Part shown: positions 41,964-50,389 of the stretch, one piece after another
Numbering within the stretch: position 1 is the first letter of the stretch
How the letters are laid out: every line of letters starts with the position of its first letter
Made by a program: the position numbers and the translations under genes
DNA from: Acidovorax sp. NO-1
GTDB taxonomy: Bacteria > Pseudomonadota > Gammaproteobacteria > Burkholderiales > Burkholderiaceae_C
Reading direction: 5' to 3'
Assembly: GCF_000238595.1 (NCBI RefSeq)
Contig: NZ_AGTS01000036.1
Coordinates: 1 to 64,000, forward strand
Length of the DNA stretch: 64,000 nt
Notes under the pieces: generated by a model
What the model was told of the DNA's origin: nothing
Seen by the model: only the letters and a program-made list of their open reading frames with translations
Database searches by the model: none

Positions 41964-44633
41964 TCAGGGGGCTGTGGGGTCCATCGGGCCGGCGGCCAGT
42001 ACAGTCGCTTCAAACTGCTCCAGCGGCATGGGTTTTCCGAACAGATAGCCCTGAAACCGCATGCAGCCATGGGCCAGCAGAAACTGGTGGTGCGCTGGTG
42101 TCTCCACGCCCTCGGCAATGACTTCCAGCCCCAGGCTGCCCGCCAGCGCGATGATGGATCGTGCAATGGCCGCATCGCTGGGGTCCAGCAGCACATCGCG
42201 CACAAAGCCCTGGTCAATCTTGATCTGATGCAGGGGCAGGCGCTTGAGGTAGCTCAGGGACGAGTACCCTGTGCCGAAGTCGTCCAGCGAGAACTCCACC
42301 CCCTCGGCGCCCAGCTTGCGCATGGTGTCGATCACGCTGTCCACGTTGTCCAGCAGCAGGCTTTCGGTGAGCTCCAGCTTGATGTGCCCGGGGTCTGCGC
42401 CGGTGTGCCGCAGCAGCGTGAGTATCTGGCTCACGAAGTCTTCCTGCAGGAACTGGCGTGCACTCACGTTGACGGCCACCGTGAGGTGGGCAAACCGCGG
42501 ATCGGCGCGCCAGCGCGCCTGCTGGCGCAGGGCGGTCTCCAGCACCCAGTAGCCCAGGGGCAGGATCAGGCCCGATTCTTCGGCCAGTGGAATGAATTCC
42601 GATGGCGGAACCATGCCGTGCACCGGGTGCTGCCAGCGCACCAGGGCTTCGGCGCCAATGACGCGCCGCTCAACGTCTACCTGGGGCTGGTACAGCAGCA
42701 GGAACTGCGCCTGGCGCAGCCCATTGTGCAGTTCGGTTTCGAGCAGGGCGCGGCGGTTCACGGCCTGCTGCATGTCGGGGTCAAAAAAGCGCAGGGTGTT
42801 GCGGCCCGCGCCCTTGGCGCGGTACATGGCCATGTCGGCCTGCTTGAGCACTTCGTCCACCGAATCGCGGTGGTCGCGCAGCAGCGTGACCCCGATGCTC
42901 GCCGTGAAGTGGTGCTCGTGCCCGGCCAGCTCGTAGGGCTGGCGCAACTGGGCCAGGATCAGCTCGCCCAGCGTGCGCGCCTGGGATGCGGCCTCGGGCG
43001 GGTCACTGCTCAAGCTCTGCAGCACCACCACAAATTCGTCGCCCCCCAGGCGTGCGACGGTGTCCTGCTCACGCACGCACCCGCGAAGTCGCACGGCCAC
43101 TTCCTTGAGCAGCAGGTCGCCCACCTCATGGCCCCGCGTGTCGTTCAGGGTCTTGAAGTTGTCCAGGTCCACAAACAGCACGGCCGTGGTCAGCCCCGAT
43201 CGCGCGCTGCTGGCCAGCACCTGCTGAAGCCGATCCACCAGCAGGCGGCGGTTGGGCAGGTGCGTGAGCGCGTCGTTGAAGGCCAGATACCGTGCTTCAT
43301 CCTCGGCGGCCTTGCGGCCCGAGATATCGATGTCAATGCAGAACATCTCCGCAGGGTGACCCGGCACCTGGATGTGGGCGTGGCTGGAGAACACATGCAC
43401 GACAGAGCCGTCCTTGCGCTGCAATTGCAGCTCACCCGCGGGAATGGCCTCGCCCGTGGCAAACATGTGGCCCATGCTGGCGCGCACCATATCGCGCATG
43501 GAGGGAGGGATGATGAGATCCAGCAGATTGCTCCCCAGCGCCTCTTCAGCCGTATAGCCGTACAACTGCTCGGAAGCCTTGTTCCAGTAGCTGGTGGTGC
43601 CATCGGCGAGGTAGCCCTGCACCGAAATCGACGGGATATTGAGCAGCAGGGACCGAAAACGCAGCTCGGATTCGCGCAGTGCGCTTTCGGCCTCCTTGCG
43701 GTGCGTGGTGTCGCGCGCCAGAAACACCACCGCCGGCTGGCCCCCCACCGCCACCGCCAGTGGGTGCGCGCGGCCCTCGAAATGCCGCACCCCCGCCTGG
43801 GTCTGAATGACGTACTCCAGTGTGCTGGTGCGGCCAGTGCGCAGGGTGCTGCGGATCACCTCCATGAACTGGTCCGCCTGGTCTGCCGCAAGCACGTCCT
43901 GCAACCTGCGGCCCAGCAACTCGGAGGCGCTGCTCACCAGCGCCGCGTCGTTGATCGACAGCACCTCGACATAGCGGCCGTTGGCATCGAGCACCAGCAG
44001 CACGTCGGGTATTGCCCCCGTGATGGCCTGGAGCCGGGCGGCGGTGTCCTGGAGGGCGTGTTCGGTGACCAGGCGGTCTTCCACATCCCGCAGCAGCAGC
44101 CCCAGCAACACGGTGGCAGGTGTGAACGTGAGGACAAAGGGCAGGGCCAGCGTCTGGTTGAAACGTGCTGCCGCTTCGTCGGGCAGGAGCTGGAACAAGG
44201 CGATCACGGCGGTGTGAACGAGCAGACCGAAAGCCGCCAGCGGCAGCGGCTCAACCCCCAGCCGCCCGCGGGCGCGGCCCTGGCGGTACACCAGGCCGAG
44301 CGCCGTGCACAAAATGATCACCAAAAGGCCCACTTCAACACCGGTGCCGCCCAGCCACAGCCTTCCCGCCCCGGCCATGACCGCAGCAATGCTGGCCACC
44401 AGCGGGCCGCCAAACAGCCCCGCCATGCTGAGGACCACCGAGCGCGCATCAAAGATCACGCCGGGCATCAGCACCACCGGGGTGAGCATGCCCACTACAC
44501 AGATGCCTCCAAACAGGAGGCCGGACAGGACCTGCCCTACCAACGGGCGGTGGCGCCAGGTGCGGATGGCGAAGCCGTGCAGGAAGCACAGCGCCAGCAA
44601 CAGGGCGACACCTTTGACCAGCTCTACAAACAT
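41964..44633 (-). CDS. Membrane diguanylate cyclase/phosphodiesterase with 5TM-LYT and PAS domains
   Basis: About 889 residues. Five to six N-terminal helices (about 1-180) resemble the LytS-type 5TM receptor. Two PAS domains follow (about 210-460), then GGDEF (about 465-630, RLGGDEFVVVL intact) and EAL (about 640-880). The inhibitory I-site RxxD is present five residues before GGDEF (REQD-TVARL). EAL catalytic signatures are intact: AEALVRW, NVSARQF, ELTES, DDFGTGYSSLSYL, IKIDQGFV, AEGVET. So it could both make and degrade cyclic di-GMP; which activity dominates is unknown. The ATG at 44633 precedes the first helix. Confidence 0.92.
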   Translation of the reverse strand: MFVELVKGVALLLALCFLHGFAIRTWRHRPLVGQVLSGLLFGGICVVGMLTPVVLMPGVIFDARSVVLSMAGLFGGPLVASIAAVMAGAGRLWLGGTGVEVGLLVIILCTALGLVYRQGRARGRLGVEPLPLAAFGLLVHTAVIALFQLLPDEAAARFNQTLALPFVLTFTPATVLLGLLLRDVEDRLVTEHALQDTAARLQAITGAIPDVLLVLDANGRYVEVLSINDAALVSSASELLGRRLQDVLAADQADQFMEVIRSTLRTGRTSTLEYVIQTQAGVRHFEGRAHPLAVAVGGQPAVVFLARDTTHRKEAESALRESELRFRSLLLNIPSISVQGYLADGTTSYWNKASEQLYGYTAEEALGSNLLDLIIPPSMRDMVRASMGHMFATGEAIPAGELQLQRKDGSVVHVFSSHAHIQVPGHPAEMFCIDIDISGRKAAEDEARYLAFNDALTHLPNRRLLVDRLQQVLASSARSGLTTAVLFVDLDNFKTLNDTRGHEVGDLLLKEVAVRLRGCVREQDTVARLGGDEFVVVLQSLSSDPPEAASQARTLGELILAQLRQPYELAGHEHHFTASIGVTLLRDHRDSVDEVLKQADMAMYRAKGAGRNTLRFFDPDMQQAVNRRALLETELHNGLRQAQFLLLYQPQVDVERRVIGAEALVRWQHPVHGMVPPSEFIPLAEESGLILPLGYWVLETALRQQARWRADPRFAHLTVAVNVSARQFLQEDFVSQILTLLRHTGADPGHIKLELTESLLLDNVDSVIDTMRKLGAEGVEFSLDDFGTGYSSLSYLKRLPLHQIKIDQGFVRDVLLDPSDAAIARSIIALAGSLGLEVIAEGVETPAHHQFLLAHGCMRFQGYLFGKPMPLEQFEATVLAAGPMDPTAP

Positions 44634-44779
44634 GGGCCTTCCGGATCTCGGGGAAAGGGAAGGCCCATCATGCGGGAATTGCCAGGGTTCGTAAACGCGC
44701 AAGTGCGCGATCGTGCCAGCTCGTCAACAGCCCTTGGCCGTGCTGAGCCGGGGCACGCCGGTTCGGCGCAGGGCCGATG

Positions 44780-46150
44780 TCAGCTCAGCAAAGCCTGCGC
44801 AAACTCTCGCGCGTTGAAGGTTTCCAGGTCTTCGAGCTTTTCACCCACACCGATGAAATACACCGGGATGGGGCGCTCCTGCGCAATGGCGGCCAGCACG
44901 CCACCCTTGGCCGTGCCGTCCAGTTTGGTGACGATGAGGCCGGTGAGCTGCAGCGCGTCGTCAAACGCGCGCACCTGGGCCAGCGCGTTCTGGCCGGTGT
45001 TGCCGTCGATCACCAGCAGCACCTCGTGCGGGGCCGTGGCGTCGGCCTTTGTGACCACGCGGCGGATCTTTTTCAGCTCTTCCATCAGGTGCAGCTGCGT
45101 GGGCAGGCGCCCTGCCGTGTCCACCAGCACCACGTCCTTGCCGCGCGCCTTGCCGGCCGTCACGGCATCAAAGCTCACGGCGGCGGGGTCGCCGCCTTCC
45201 TGGCTGACGATTTCGACCGTGTTGCGGTCGGCCCAGACGCCCAGTTGCTCGCGCGCTGCCGCGCGGAAGGTGTCGGCCGCCGCCAGCAGCACGGCCGCGC
45301 CTTCGTCTGCCAGGTGCTTGGTGAGCTTGCCGATGGACGTGGTCTTGCCCGCGCCGTTCACCCCCGCCACCATGATCACCGTGGGGGTGTGCTCGCCAAT
45401 GACCAGGGCTTTTTCGAGCGGGCGCAGCAGGTCGGTCAGCGCATCGGCCAGCAGGCCCTTGACGGCGGCGGGGTCGGTGGCCTTGGCCTCCTTCACGCGG
45501 CGTTTGAGGTCGGCCAGCAGGTGGTTGGTGGCCTTGACGCCGGTGTCGGCCATCAGCAGGGCTTCTTCCAGCTCTTCATACAGCGCATCGTCGATCTGGG
45601 TGCCGGTGAAGACCGTGGTGATGGAGCTGCCGGTCTTGCGCAGGCCGTTCTTGAGCCGGTCCAGCCAGCCTTTGCGTTCGACAGGCGCTGCGGACGCTGC
45701 GGGGGCGGCAGGGGCGAAGGGTGCGGGTGCAGCAACCGGTGCGGCCGCGGGCACAGGGGCTGGTACAGGGGAAGCGGGCGCTGGCTGCGCCACCACAGGG
45801 GCTACGGGCGCAGGCGTGGCAACCGGCGCGGGCGCCGGTGCGGTTGCAGGCGGTACCACTACCTCGGGAGCCTTCGGGGCAAATGGGTTGCGCAGCCAGC
45901 CAAACCCGGCGGGAGCGGGAGCGGGAGCAGGGGAGGGTGATGGGGATGCGGGCTCTGCGGCGGCAGGCAGGGCCGGGGCGGGTGCGGCTGGCGGCTTCGC
46001 GGGTTGCGCCGCCTCCTGGCGGGCCAGGGGCGGTGGGGCAATGGGCGAAAGCCCAGGCGTTGGCACTGAGGTGGCTGGCGACGAAGCCTGTGGGGGCTCA
46101 TCGGCAGGGGCAGGCGCGGGGGAGGGCTTTTTCTTGAAAAAACTGAACAT
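44780..46150 (-). CDS. ftsY: Signal recognition particle receptor FtsY
   Basis: About 456 residues. The C-terminal NG GTPase domain (about 160-456) has GVNGAGKTTSIGKL (G1), DTFRAAAREQL, VDTAGRLPTQ (G3) and TKLDGTAKGG (G4). It docks SRP-ribosome complexes at the membrane. The N-terminal A domain, acidic in E. coli, is here a run of about 140 residues almost wholly Ala, Pro and Val after a basic KKKPSP start. It is divergent from the M16 peptidase gene with a 27-base gap. Confidence 0.95.
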   Translation of the reverse strand: MFSFFKKKPSPAPAPADEPPQASSPATSVPTPGLSPIAPPPLARQEAAQPAKPPAAPAPALPAAAEPASPSPSPAPAPAPAGFGWLRNPFAPKAPEVVVPPATAPAPAPVATPAPVAPVVAQPAPASPVPAPVPAAAPVAAPAPFAPAAPAASAAPVERKGWLDRLKNGLRKTGSSITTVFTGTQIDDALYEELEEALLMADTGVKATNHLLADLKRRVKEAKATDPAAVKGLLADALTDLLRPLEKALVIGEHTPTVIMVAGVNGAGKTTSIGKLTKHLADEGAAVLLAAADTFRAAAREQLGVWADRNTVEIVSQEGGDPAAVSFDAVTAGKARGKDVVLVDTAGRLPTQLHLMEELKKIRRVVTKADATAPHEVLLVIDGNTGQNALAQVRAFDDALQLTGLIVTKLDGTAKGGVLAAIAQERPIPVYFIGVGEKLEDLETFNAREFAQALLS

Positions 46151-46177
46151 TGGCGGGTTCTTAGAATCAGCCATTCT

Positions 46178-47626
46178 ATGAAACGCGCTGTCACCCTCCT
46201 GGGCCTGCTGGCCTGCCTCACATGTGGGGCTGCCTTTTCGGCAACGCCTCCCGCTTCCCAACCCCCTGCGACGCCTTCTGAGTCCGCGCCGTCTGCCACG
46301 GCCTCCGGCGCCCAGCAGTTCACGCTCAAGAACGGCATGCAGCTCATCGTGCAGCCCGACCGGCGTGCTCCCACCGCGGTGCACATGGTTTGGTTGCGCG
46401 TGGGCTCCATGGACGAGGTGGACGGCACCACCGGCGTGGCCCATGTGCTCGAGCACATGCTGTTCAAGGGCACCAGGACGCTGCCGCCGGGCGAGTTCTC
46501 GCGCCGCGTGGCCGCCCTGGGCGGGCGCGAAAACGCGTTCACCAGCCGTGACTACACGGGCTACTACCAGCAGATTCCATCGAACCGGCTCGAAGACGTG
46601 ATGAAGCTCGAATCCGACCGGTTTGCCCACAACCACTGGCCGGATGAAGAGTTCAGGAAAGAGATCGAGGTCGTCAAGGAAGAGCGCCGCCTGCGCACCG
46701 AAGACCAGCCCCGCGCCATGCTGGCCGAGCAGCTCTTTGCCACCACGTTCATTGCCTCGCCGTACCGCCGCCCCATCGTGGGCTGGATGAGCGACCTGGA
46801 CGCCATGACGCCCGAAGACGTGCGCGCCTTCTACCGCCAGTGGTACACGCCCACCAACGCCGCCGTGGTGGTGGCAGGCGACGTGGACGTGGCCCAGGTC
46901 CGCGCACTGGCCGAGAAGTATTACGGCAGTCTGCCCGCCCACGCGCTGCCCGAGCGCAAGCCCCGCACCGAGCCCGCGCAGCAGGGCCTGCGCCGCCTCG
47001 CTGTCAAGGCACCGGCCGAGCAGGCCTACGTGGCGCTGGCGTTTCGTGCGCCCAGCTTGAACCGTGTGGAGAACCTGACCGAAACCGACCGCGACGCTCT
47101 GGCGCTCATGGTGCTGTCGGCGGTGTTCAACGGCTACGACGGCGCGCGGCTCGACCGCGCGCTGACCCAGGGCGAAAACCGCGTGGCCGACAGCGCCAGC
47201 AGCGGCGCCATGGTCACGGGCCGTGGCCCCAGCCTGTTCATGCTCAGCGGTGTGCCCGCTGCAGGCAAGACGGCCCAGCAGGTGGAAGACGCCCTGCGCG
47301 CCGAGGTCACCCGCGTCGCCCGCGATGGGGTCAGCGAGGCTGAGCTGACCCGCGTGAAGACGCAGTGGATCGCCTCGACCGTGTATGAACGCGACTCGGT
47401 GATGAACCAGGCGCAGGAGCTGGGGGGCAACTGGATTCAGGGCTTTCCGCTCGACGCCAACGAACGCCTTCTGGAGCTGCTGCGCACCGTGACGCCCGCC
47501 CAGGTGCAGGCCGTGGCCGCCAAATATTTTGGCGACGACCAGCTCACGGTGGCCACCTTGCTGCCCCAGCCGCTGGATTCCCCCCGCCCCCGCGCACAGC
47601 CCGCACCCGGTGCGTCCCGCCACTGA
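46178..47626 (+). CDS. M16-family zinc peptidase, catalytically complete
   Basis: About 482 residues with a signal peptide (AVTLLGLLACLTCGAAFSA, cleavage about 23) and a Pro/Ser linker. The inverted zinc motif HxxEH is intact (HVLEHMLFKGT, about residues 90-100) and the third ligand Glu lies in EIEVVKEERRLRTEDQP. Two M16 domains follow the pitrilysin/PqqL plan. It is exported, probably periplasmic. The next gene encodes an M16 protein without the zinc motif, and such pairs form heterodimers like mitochondrial processing peptidase. Confidence 0.92.
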   Translation: MKRAVTLLGLLACLTCGAAFSATPPASQPPATPSESAPSATASGAQQFTLKNGMQLIVQPDRRAPTAVHMVWLRVGSMDEVDGTTGVAHVLEHMLFKGTRTLPPGEFSRRVAALGGRENAFTSRDYTGYYQQIPSNRLEDVMKLESDRFAHNHWPDEEFRKEIEVVKEERRLRTEDQPRAMLAEQLFATTFIASPYRRPIVGWMSDLDAMTPEDVRAFYRQWYTPTNAAVVVAGDVDVAQVRALAEKYYGSLPAHALPERKPRTEPAQQGLRRLAVKAPAEQAYVALAFRAPSLNRVENLTETDRDALALMVLSAVFNGYDGARLDRALTQGENRVADSASSGAMVTGRGPSLFMLSGVPAAGKTAQQVEDALRAEVTRVARDGVSEAELTRVKTQWIASTVYERDSVMNQAQELGGNWIQGFPLDANERLLELLRTVTPAQVQAVAAKYFGDDQLTVATLLPQPLDSPRPRAQPAPGASRH

Positions 47627-47647
47627 ACCCGCTTTGCGCCTCTTTTC

Positions 47648-48994
47648 ATGATTACTATTAAAAACATAGCTGCTCGCGCTTTACTGATAAGCGCTGGAGC
47701 CGTTTTTTATTCAAATTCTGCCTGGGCGCTGCTGCCCATCCAGCACTGGGTGGAGCCCAGCGGCGCCAAGGTGTATCTGGTCGAAAGCCCGGTCATCCCC
47801 ATGGTGGACGTGCAGATCGACTTTGATGCCGGCAGCCGCCGCGACCCGGCAGGCCAGTCGGGCCTGGCCAGCGCCGTGGCGTCGATGGCCAGCAAGGGCG
47901 TGAAGGCGGCGGGCAGCGAACCGGCGCTGGACGAGAACGCGCTGGGCGAGGCCTGGGCCGATCTGGGCGCCAGCTTTGACGCGGGTGCCGACAACGACGC
48001 GCTGCACTACACGCTGCGCTCGCTCACCGACCCGGCGCTGCTCGACAAGGCCGCCCGCCTGGCTGCGCGCCAGATCGGTGAGCCGGGCTGGCCCGCCGAC
48101 GTGTGGGAGCGCGACCGCGCGCGCTGGGGCGCCAGCATCAAGGAGTCCCTCACCCGCCCGGCCACGGTGGCCGCCCATGCGTTCGGCTCGGCCGTGTACG
48201 GCAGCCACCCCTACGGTGTGCGCACCACCGAGGAGACCCTGGCGCGCATCAGCGTGGCCGACATGCAGGCGTTTCACACGCAGCACGTTGCGGCCTGCCG
48301 CGCCAAGGTCAGCATCGTGGGCGCCGTCACGCGCGCACAGGCGCAGACGCTGGTGGCCACGCTGCTGTCGCGCCTGCCCGCCACATCGGGCTGCGCGCCG
48401 CTGCCACCCGTGGGCGAAATCGACGCCCTCGCGGCGCCGGTGGAGCAGAACATTCCGTTTGCGTCCGCCCAGGCCCATGTGCTGATCGGCCAGCCCGGCT
48501 TTCAGCGCAAGGACCCGGACTTCCTCGCGCTGCTGGTGGGCAACCACATCCTCGGCGGCGGTGGTTTTGTCTCGCGGCTGACGAACGAAGTGCGTGAAAA
48601 GCGTGGCCTGAGCTATAGCGTGTACAGCTACTTTGCGGCGGGCCTGCATGCCGGTGCCTTCACCGTGGGCCTGCAGACGCGGCCAGACCAGGCGCGAGAG
48701 GCGGTGCAGGTGTCGCGCGACGTGATCGCGCGCTACGTGGCGGAAGGCCCCACAGAGGCCGAGCTGCGCGCCGCCAAGGACAACCTCATCGGCGGCTTTG
48801 CGCTGCGCATCGACAGCAACAAGAAGCTTCTGGGCAACGTGGCCAACATCGCCTGGAACGAGCTGCCGCTGGACTACCTCGACCAGTGGACCAAGAAGGT
48901 GGAGGCCCTCACGGTGGCCGATGTGCGTGCCGCCATGGCGCGCAAGCTGCAACCCGAACGCATGGTGACCGTGGTGGTGGGGGGCAAGCCATGA
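47648..48994 (+). CDS. M16-family protein lacking the zinc site
   Basis: About 448 residues. Where the partner has HxxEH this has SGLASAVASMASKG, so it is an inactive subunit. C-terminal motifs include the GGGGFVSRLTNEVREKRGLSYSVYSY segment that helps bind substrate in active/inactive M16 dimers. Its signal peptide (cleavage near SAWA) is encoded by repeat copy R8, in the same frame as R7 in sco. There is no ribosome site before the ATG. It overlaps the rsmD start by four bases (ATGA). Confidence 0.9.
   Translation: MITIKNIAARALLISAGAVFYSNSAWALLPIQHWVEPSGAKVYLVESPVIPMVDVQIDFDAGSRRDPAGQSGLASAVASMASKGVKAAGSEPALDENALGEAWADLGASFDAGADNDALHYTLRSLTDPALLDKAARLAARQIGEPGWPADVWERDRARWGASIKESLTRPATVAAHAFGSAVYGSHPYGVRTTEETLARISVADMQAFHTQHVAACRAKVSIVGAVTRAQAQTLVATLLSRLPATSGCAPLPPVGEIDALAAPVEQNIPFASAQAHVLIGQPGFQRKDPDFLALLVGNHILGGGGFVSRLTNEVREKRGLSYSVYSYFAAGLHAGAFTVGLQTRPDQAREAVQVSRDVIARYVAEGPTEAELRAAKDNLIGGFALRIDSNKKLLGNVANIAWNELPLDYLDQWTKKVEALTVADVRAAMARKLQPERMVTVVVGGKP
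47655..47708 (+). repeat. Palindromic repeat, copy R8, inside an M16 signal peptide
   Basis: acatagctgctc, GCGCTT-N7-AAGCGC, TGGAGCCG and a T run, spanning codons 4-20 of the M16 gene without a stop. Confidence 0.85.
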
Positions 48995-49695
48995 GCCGCT
49001 CGACCCTGAAAACCACCGCCATCAACGCCGAGATCCGCAAAGCCCAGGCCGCAGCGGCCGCCCCGCCGGTTGCCGCTGGCAAAAAGGGCGGGCCCAAGGA
49101 CAAGGCCGTTGCCGAAGCGGCGCCCAAGGGCGCGGGCGAAATCCGCATCATTGGCGGGCAATGGAAGCGCACCCGCCTGCCTGTGGCCCAGCGCCCGGGC
49201 CTGCGGCCCACGCCCGACCGCGTGCGCGAAACCCTGTTCAACTGGCTGGGCCAGGACCTGAGTGGCTGGCGCTGCCTGGATGCCTTTGCGGGAACGGGCG
49301 CGTTGGGGCTCGAAGCCGCCTCGCGGGGAGCGGCCGCCGTGCAGCTGGTGGAAAGCGATGCTGGCCTGGTGGCCCAGCTGCACACCCTGCAGCAGCGCCT
49401 TTCGGCCACCGCAGTGCGCGTGCAGCGCGGCGACGGCCTGACCGCGCTGAAGCAGGCCGCACCCGCCAGCATCGACCTGGTGCTGCTGGACCCGCCGTTT
49501 GACAGCGACCTGTTCATGCCAGCCCTGCAGGCCGCCGCCAAAGCCGTGGCCGCCGAGGGCTTTGTCTACCTGGAAGCGCCCCGCGCCTTTTCAGCCGACG
49601 AACTGGCCGAGGTTGGCATGGCGCTGCACCGCCACCTCAAGGCCGGTGCCGTGCACGCGCACCTGCTGCGGCGCATGGCCGCCGCCGCGGTCTGA
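48991..49695 (+). CDS. rsmD: 16S rRNA (guanine-966-N2)-methyltransferase
   Basis: About 234 residues. After a Lys/Ala-rich N-terminus of about 45 residues comes the RsmD domain: IRIIGGQWKRTRLPV, GLRPTPDRVRETLFNWL, SAM motif DAFAGTGALGLEAASRGA (about 100-117) and the catalytic DPPFDS (about 168). It methylates G966 of 16S rRNA. The Lys/Ala extension is longer than in E. coli. coaD follows on the same strand, a common pairing. Confidence 0.94.
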   Translation: MSRSTLKTTAINAEIRKAQAAAAAPPVAAGKKGGPKDKAVAEAAPKGAGEIRIIGGQWKRTRLPVAQRPGLRPTPDRVRETLFNWLGQDLSGWRCLDAFAGTGALGLEAASRGAAAVQLVESDAGLVAQLHTLQQRLSATAVRVQRGDGLTALKQAAPASIDLVLLDPPFDSDLFMPALQAAAKAVAAEGFVYLEAPRAFSADELAEVGMALHRHLKAGAVHAHLLRRMAAAAV

Positions 49696-49818
49696 GCCCA
49701 CGCCGATGAATGTTGCACTGCACTGCATAATGCGCGCACGCGGCCCGGCAAGTCCTTGAGAACGTGTTCCCAAGGCCCCGGGCCAACGTCCATACAGCCA
49801 GACAGGAGACAACCAGCC

Positions 49819-50319
49819 ATGGCCCAGAACGTGCTCGCCGTGTACCCCGGAACCTTTGACCCCATCACACTGGGCCATGAAGACGTGGTGCGCAGGGCCA
49901 CCCAGCTGTTTGAACGTGTGATCGTGGCCGTGGCAGCGGGGCACCACAAGAAGACCCTGTTCTCTCTGGAAGAGCGCATCGAGATGGTGCGCGAAGCCGT
50001 CAAGGACTACCCCCAGGTGCAGGTGGAAAGCTTCTCGGGCCTGTTGCGCGACTTTGTGGTGTCACGCGGCGGCAAGGCCATGGTGCGCGGACTGCGTGCA
50101 GTGACCGACTTTGACTACGAGTTCCAGCTGGCCGGCATGAACCGCAGCCTCATGCCGCAGGTGGAAACCGTGTTCCTCACGCCCAGCGACAAGTACCAGT
50201 TCATCAGCAGCACCTTTGTGCGCGAGATCGCGGTGCTGGGCGGCGAGGTCACCAAGTTCGTGTCGCCCTCGGTTGAACAGCGGCTCGCCGTCAAGGTGCG
50301 CAGCCTGTCGCCAGCCTGA
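49819..50319 (+). CDS. coaD: Phosphopantetheine adenylyltransferase
   Basis: About 166 residues, nucleotidyltransferase fold. YPGTFDPITLGHEDVV (about 8-23) contains the TxGH motif and ISSTFVREIAVLGG the C-terminal signature; RGLRAVTDFDYEFQLAGMNR lies between. It adenylates 4'-phosphopantetheine in coenzyme A synthesis. ACAGGAG precedes the ATG. Repeat R9 begins eight bases after its stop. Confidence 0.96.
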   Translation: MAQNVLAVYPGTFDPITLGHEDVVRRATQLFERVIVAVAAGHHKKTLFSLEERIEMVREAVKDYPQVQVESFSGLLRDFVVSRGGKAMVRGLRAVTDFDYEFQLAGMNRSLMPQVETVFLTPSDKYQFISSTFVREIAVLGGEVTKFVSPSVEQRLAVKVRSLSPA

Positions 50320-50326
50320 AAATTTG

Positions 50327-50389
50327 AATCAAAACTGGCTCTGGCGCTTGCTGGTAAAGCGCCGACAGCTATCAAATATATAGCTATTG
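50327..50389 (-). repeat. Palindromic repeat, copy R9
   Basis: On the minus strand: ATAGCTATATATTTGATAGCT, GCGCTT-N7-AAGCGC, CAGAGCC and a T run. It fills the gap between the convergent coaD and LysR genes, and its ATAGCT end carries the LysR TAG stop. Confidence 0.82.

Noticed and set aside
42069-46181. A 1370-codon open frame on the plus strand
   Set aside because: It is antisense to the GGDEF/EAL and ftsY genes, whose domains and motifs are unmistakable; long antisense frames are expected at this GC content.
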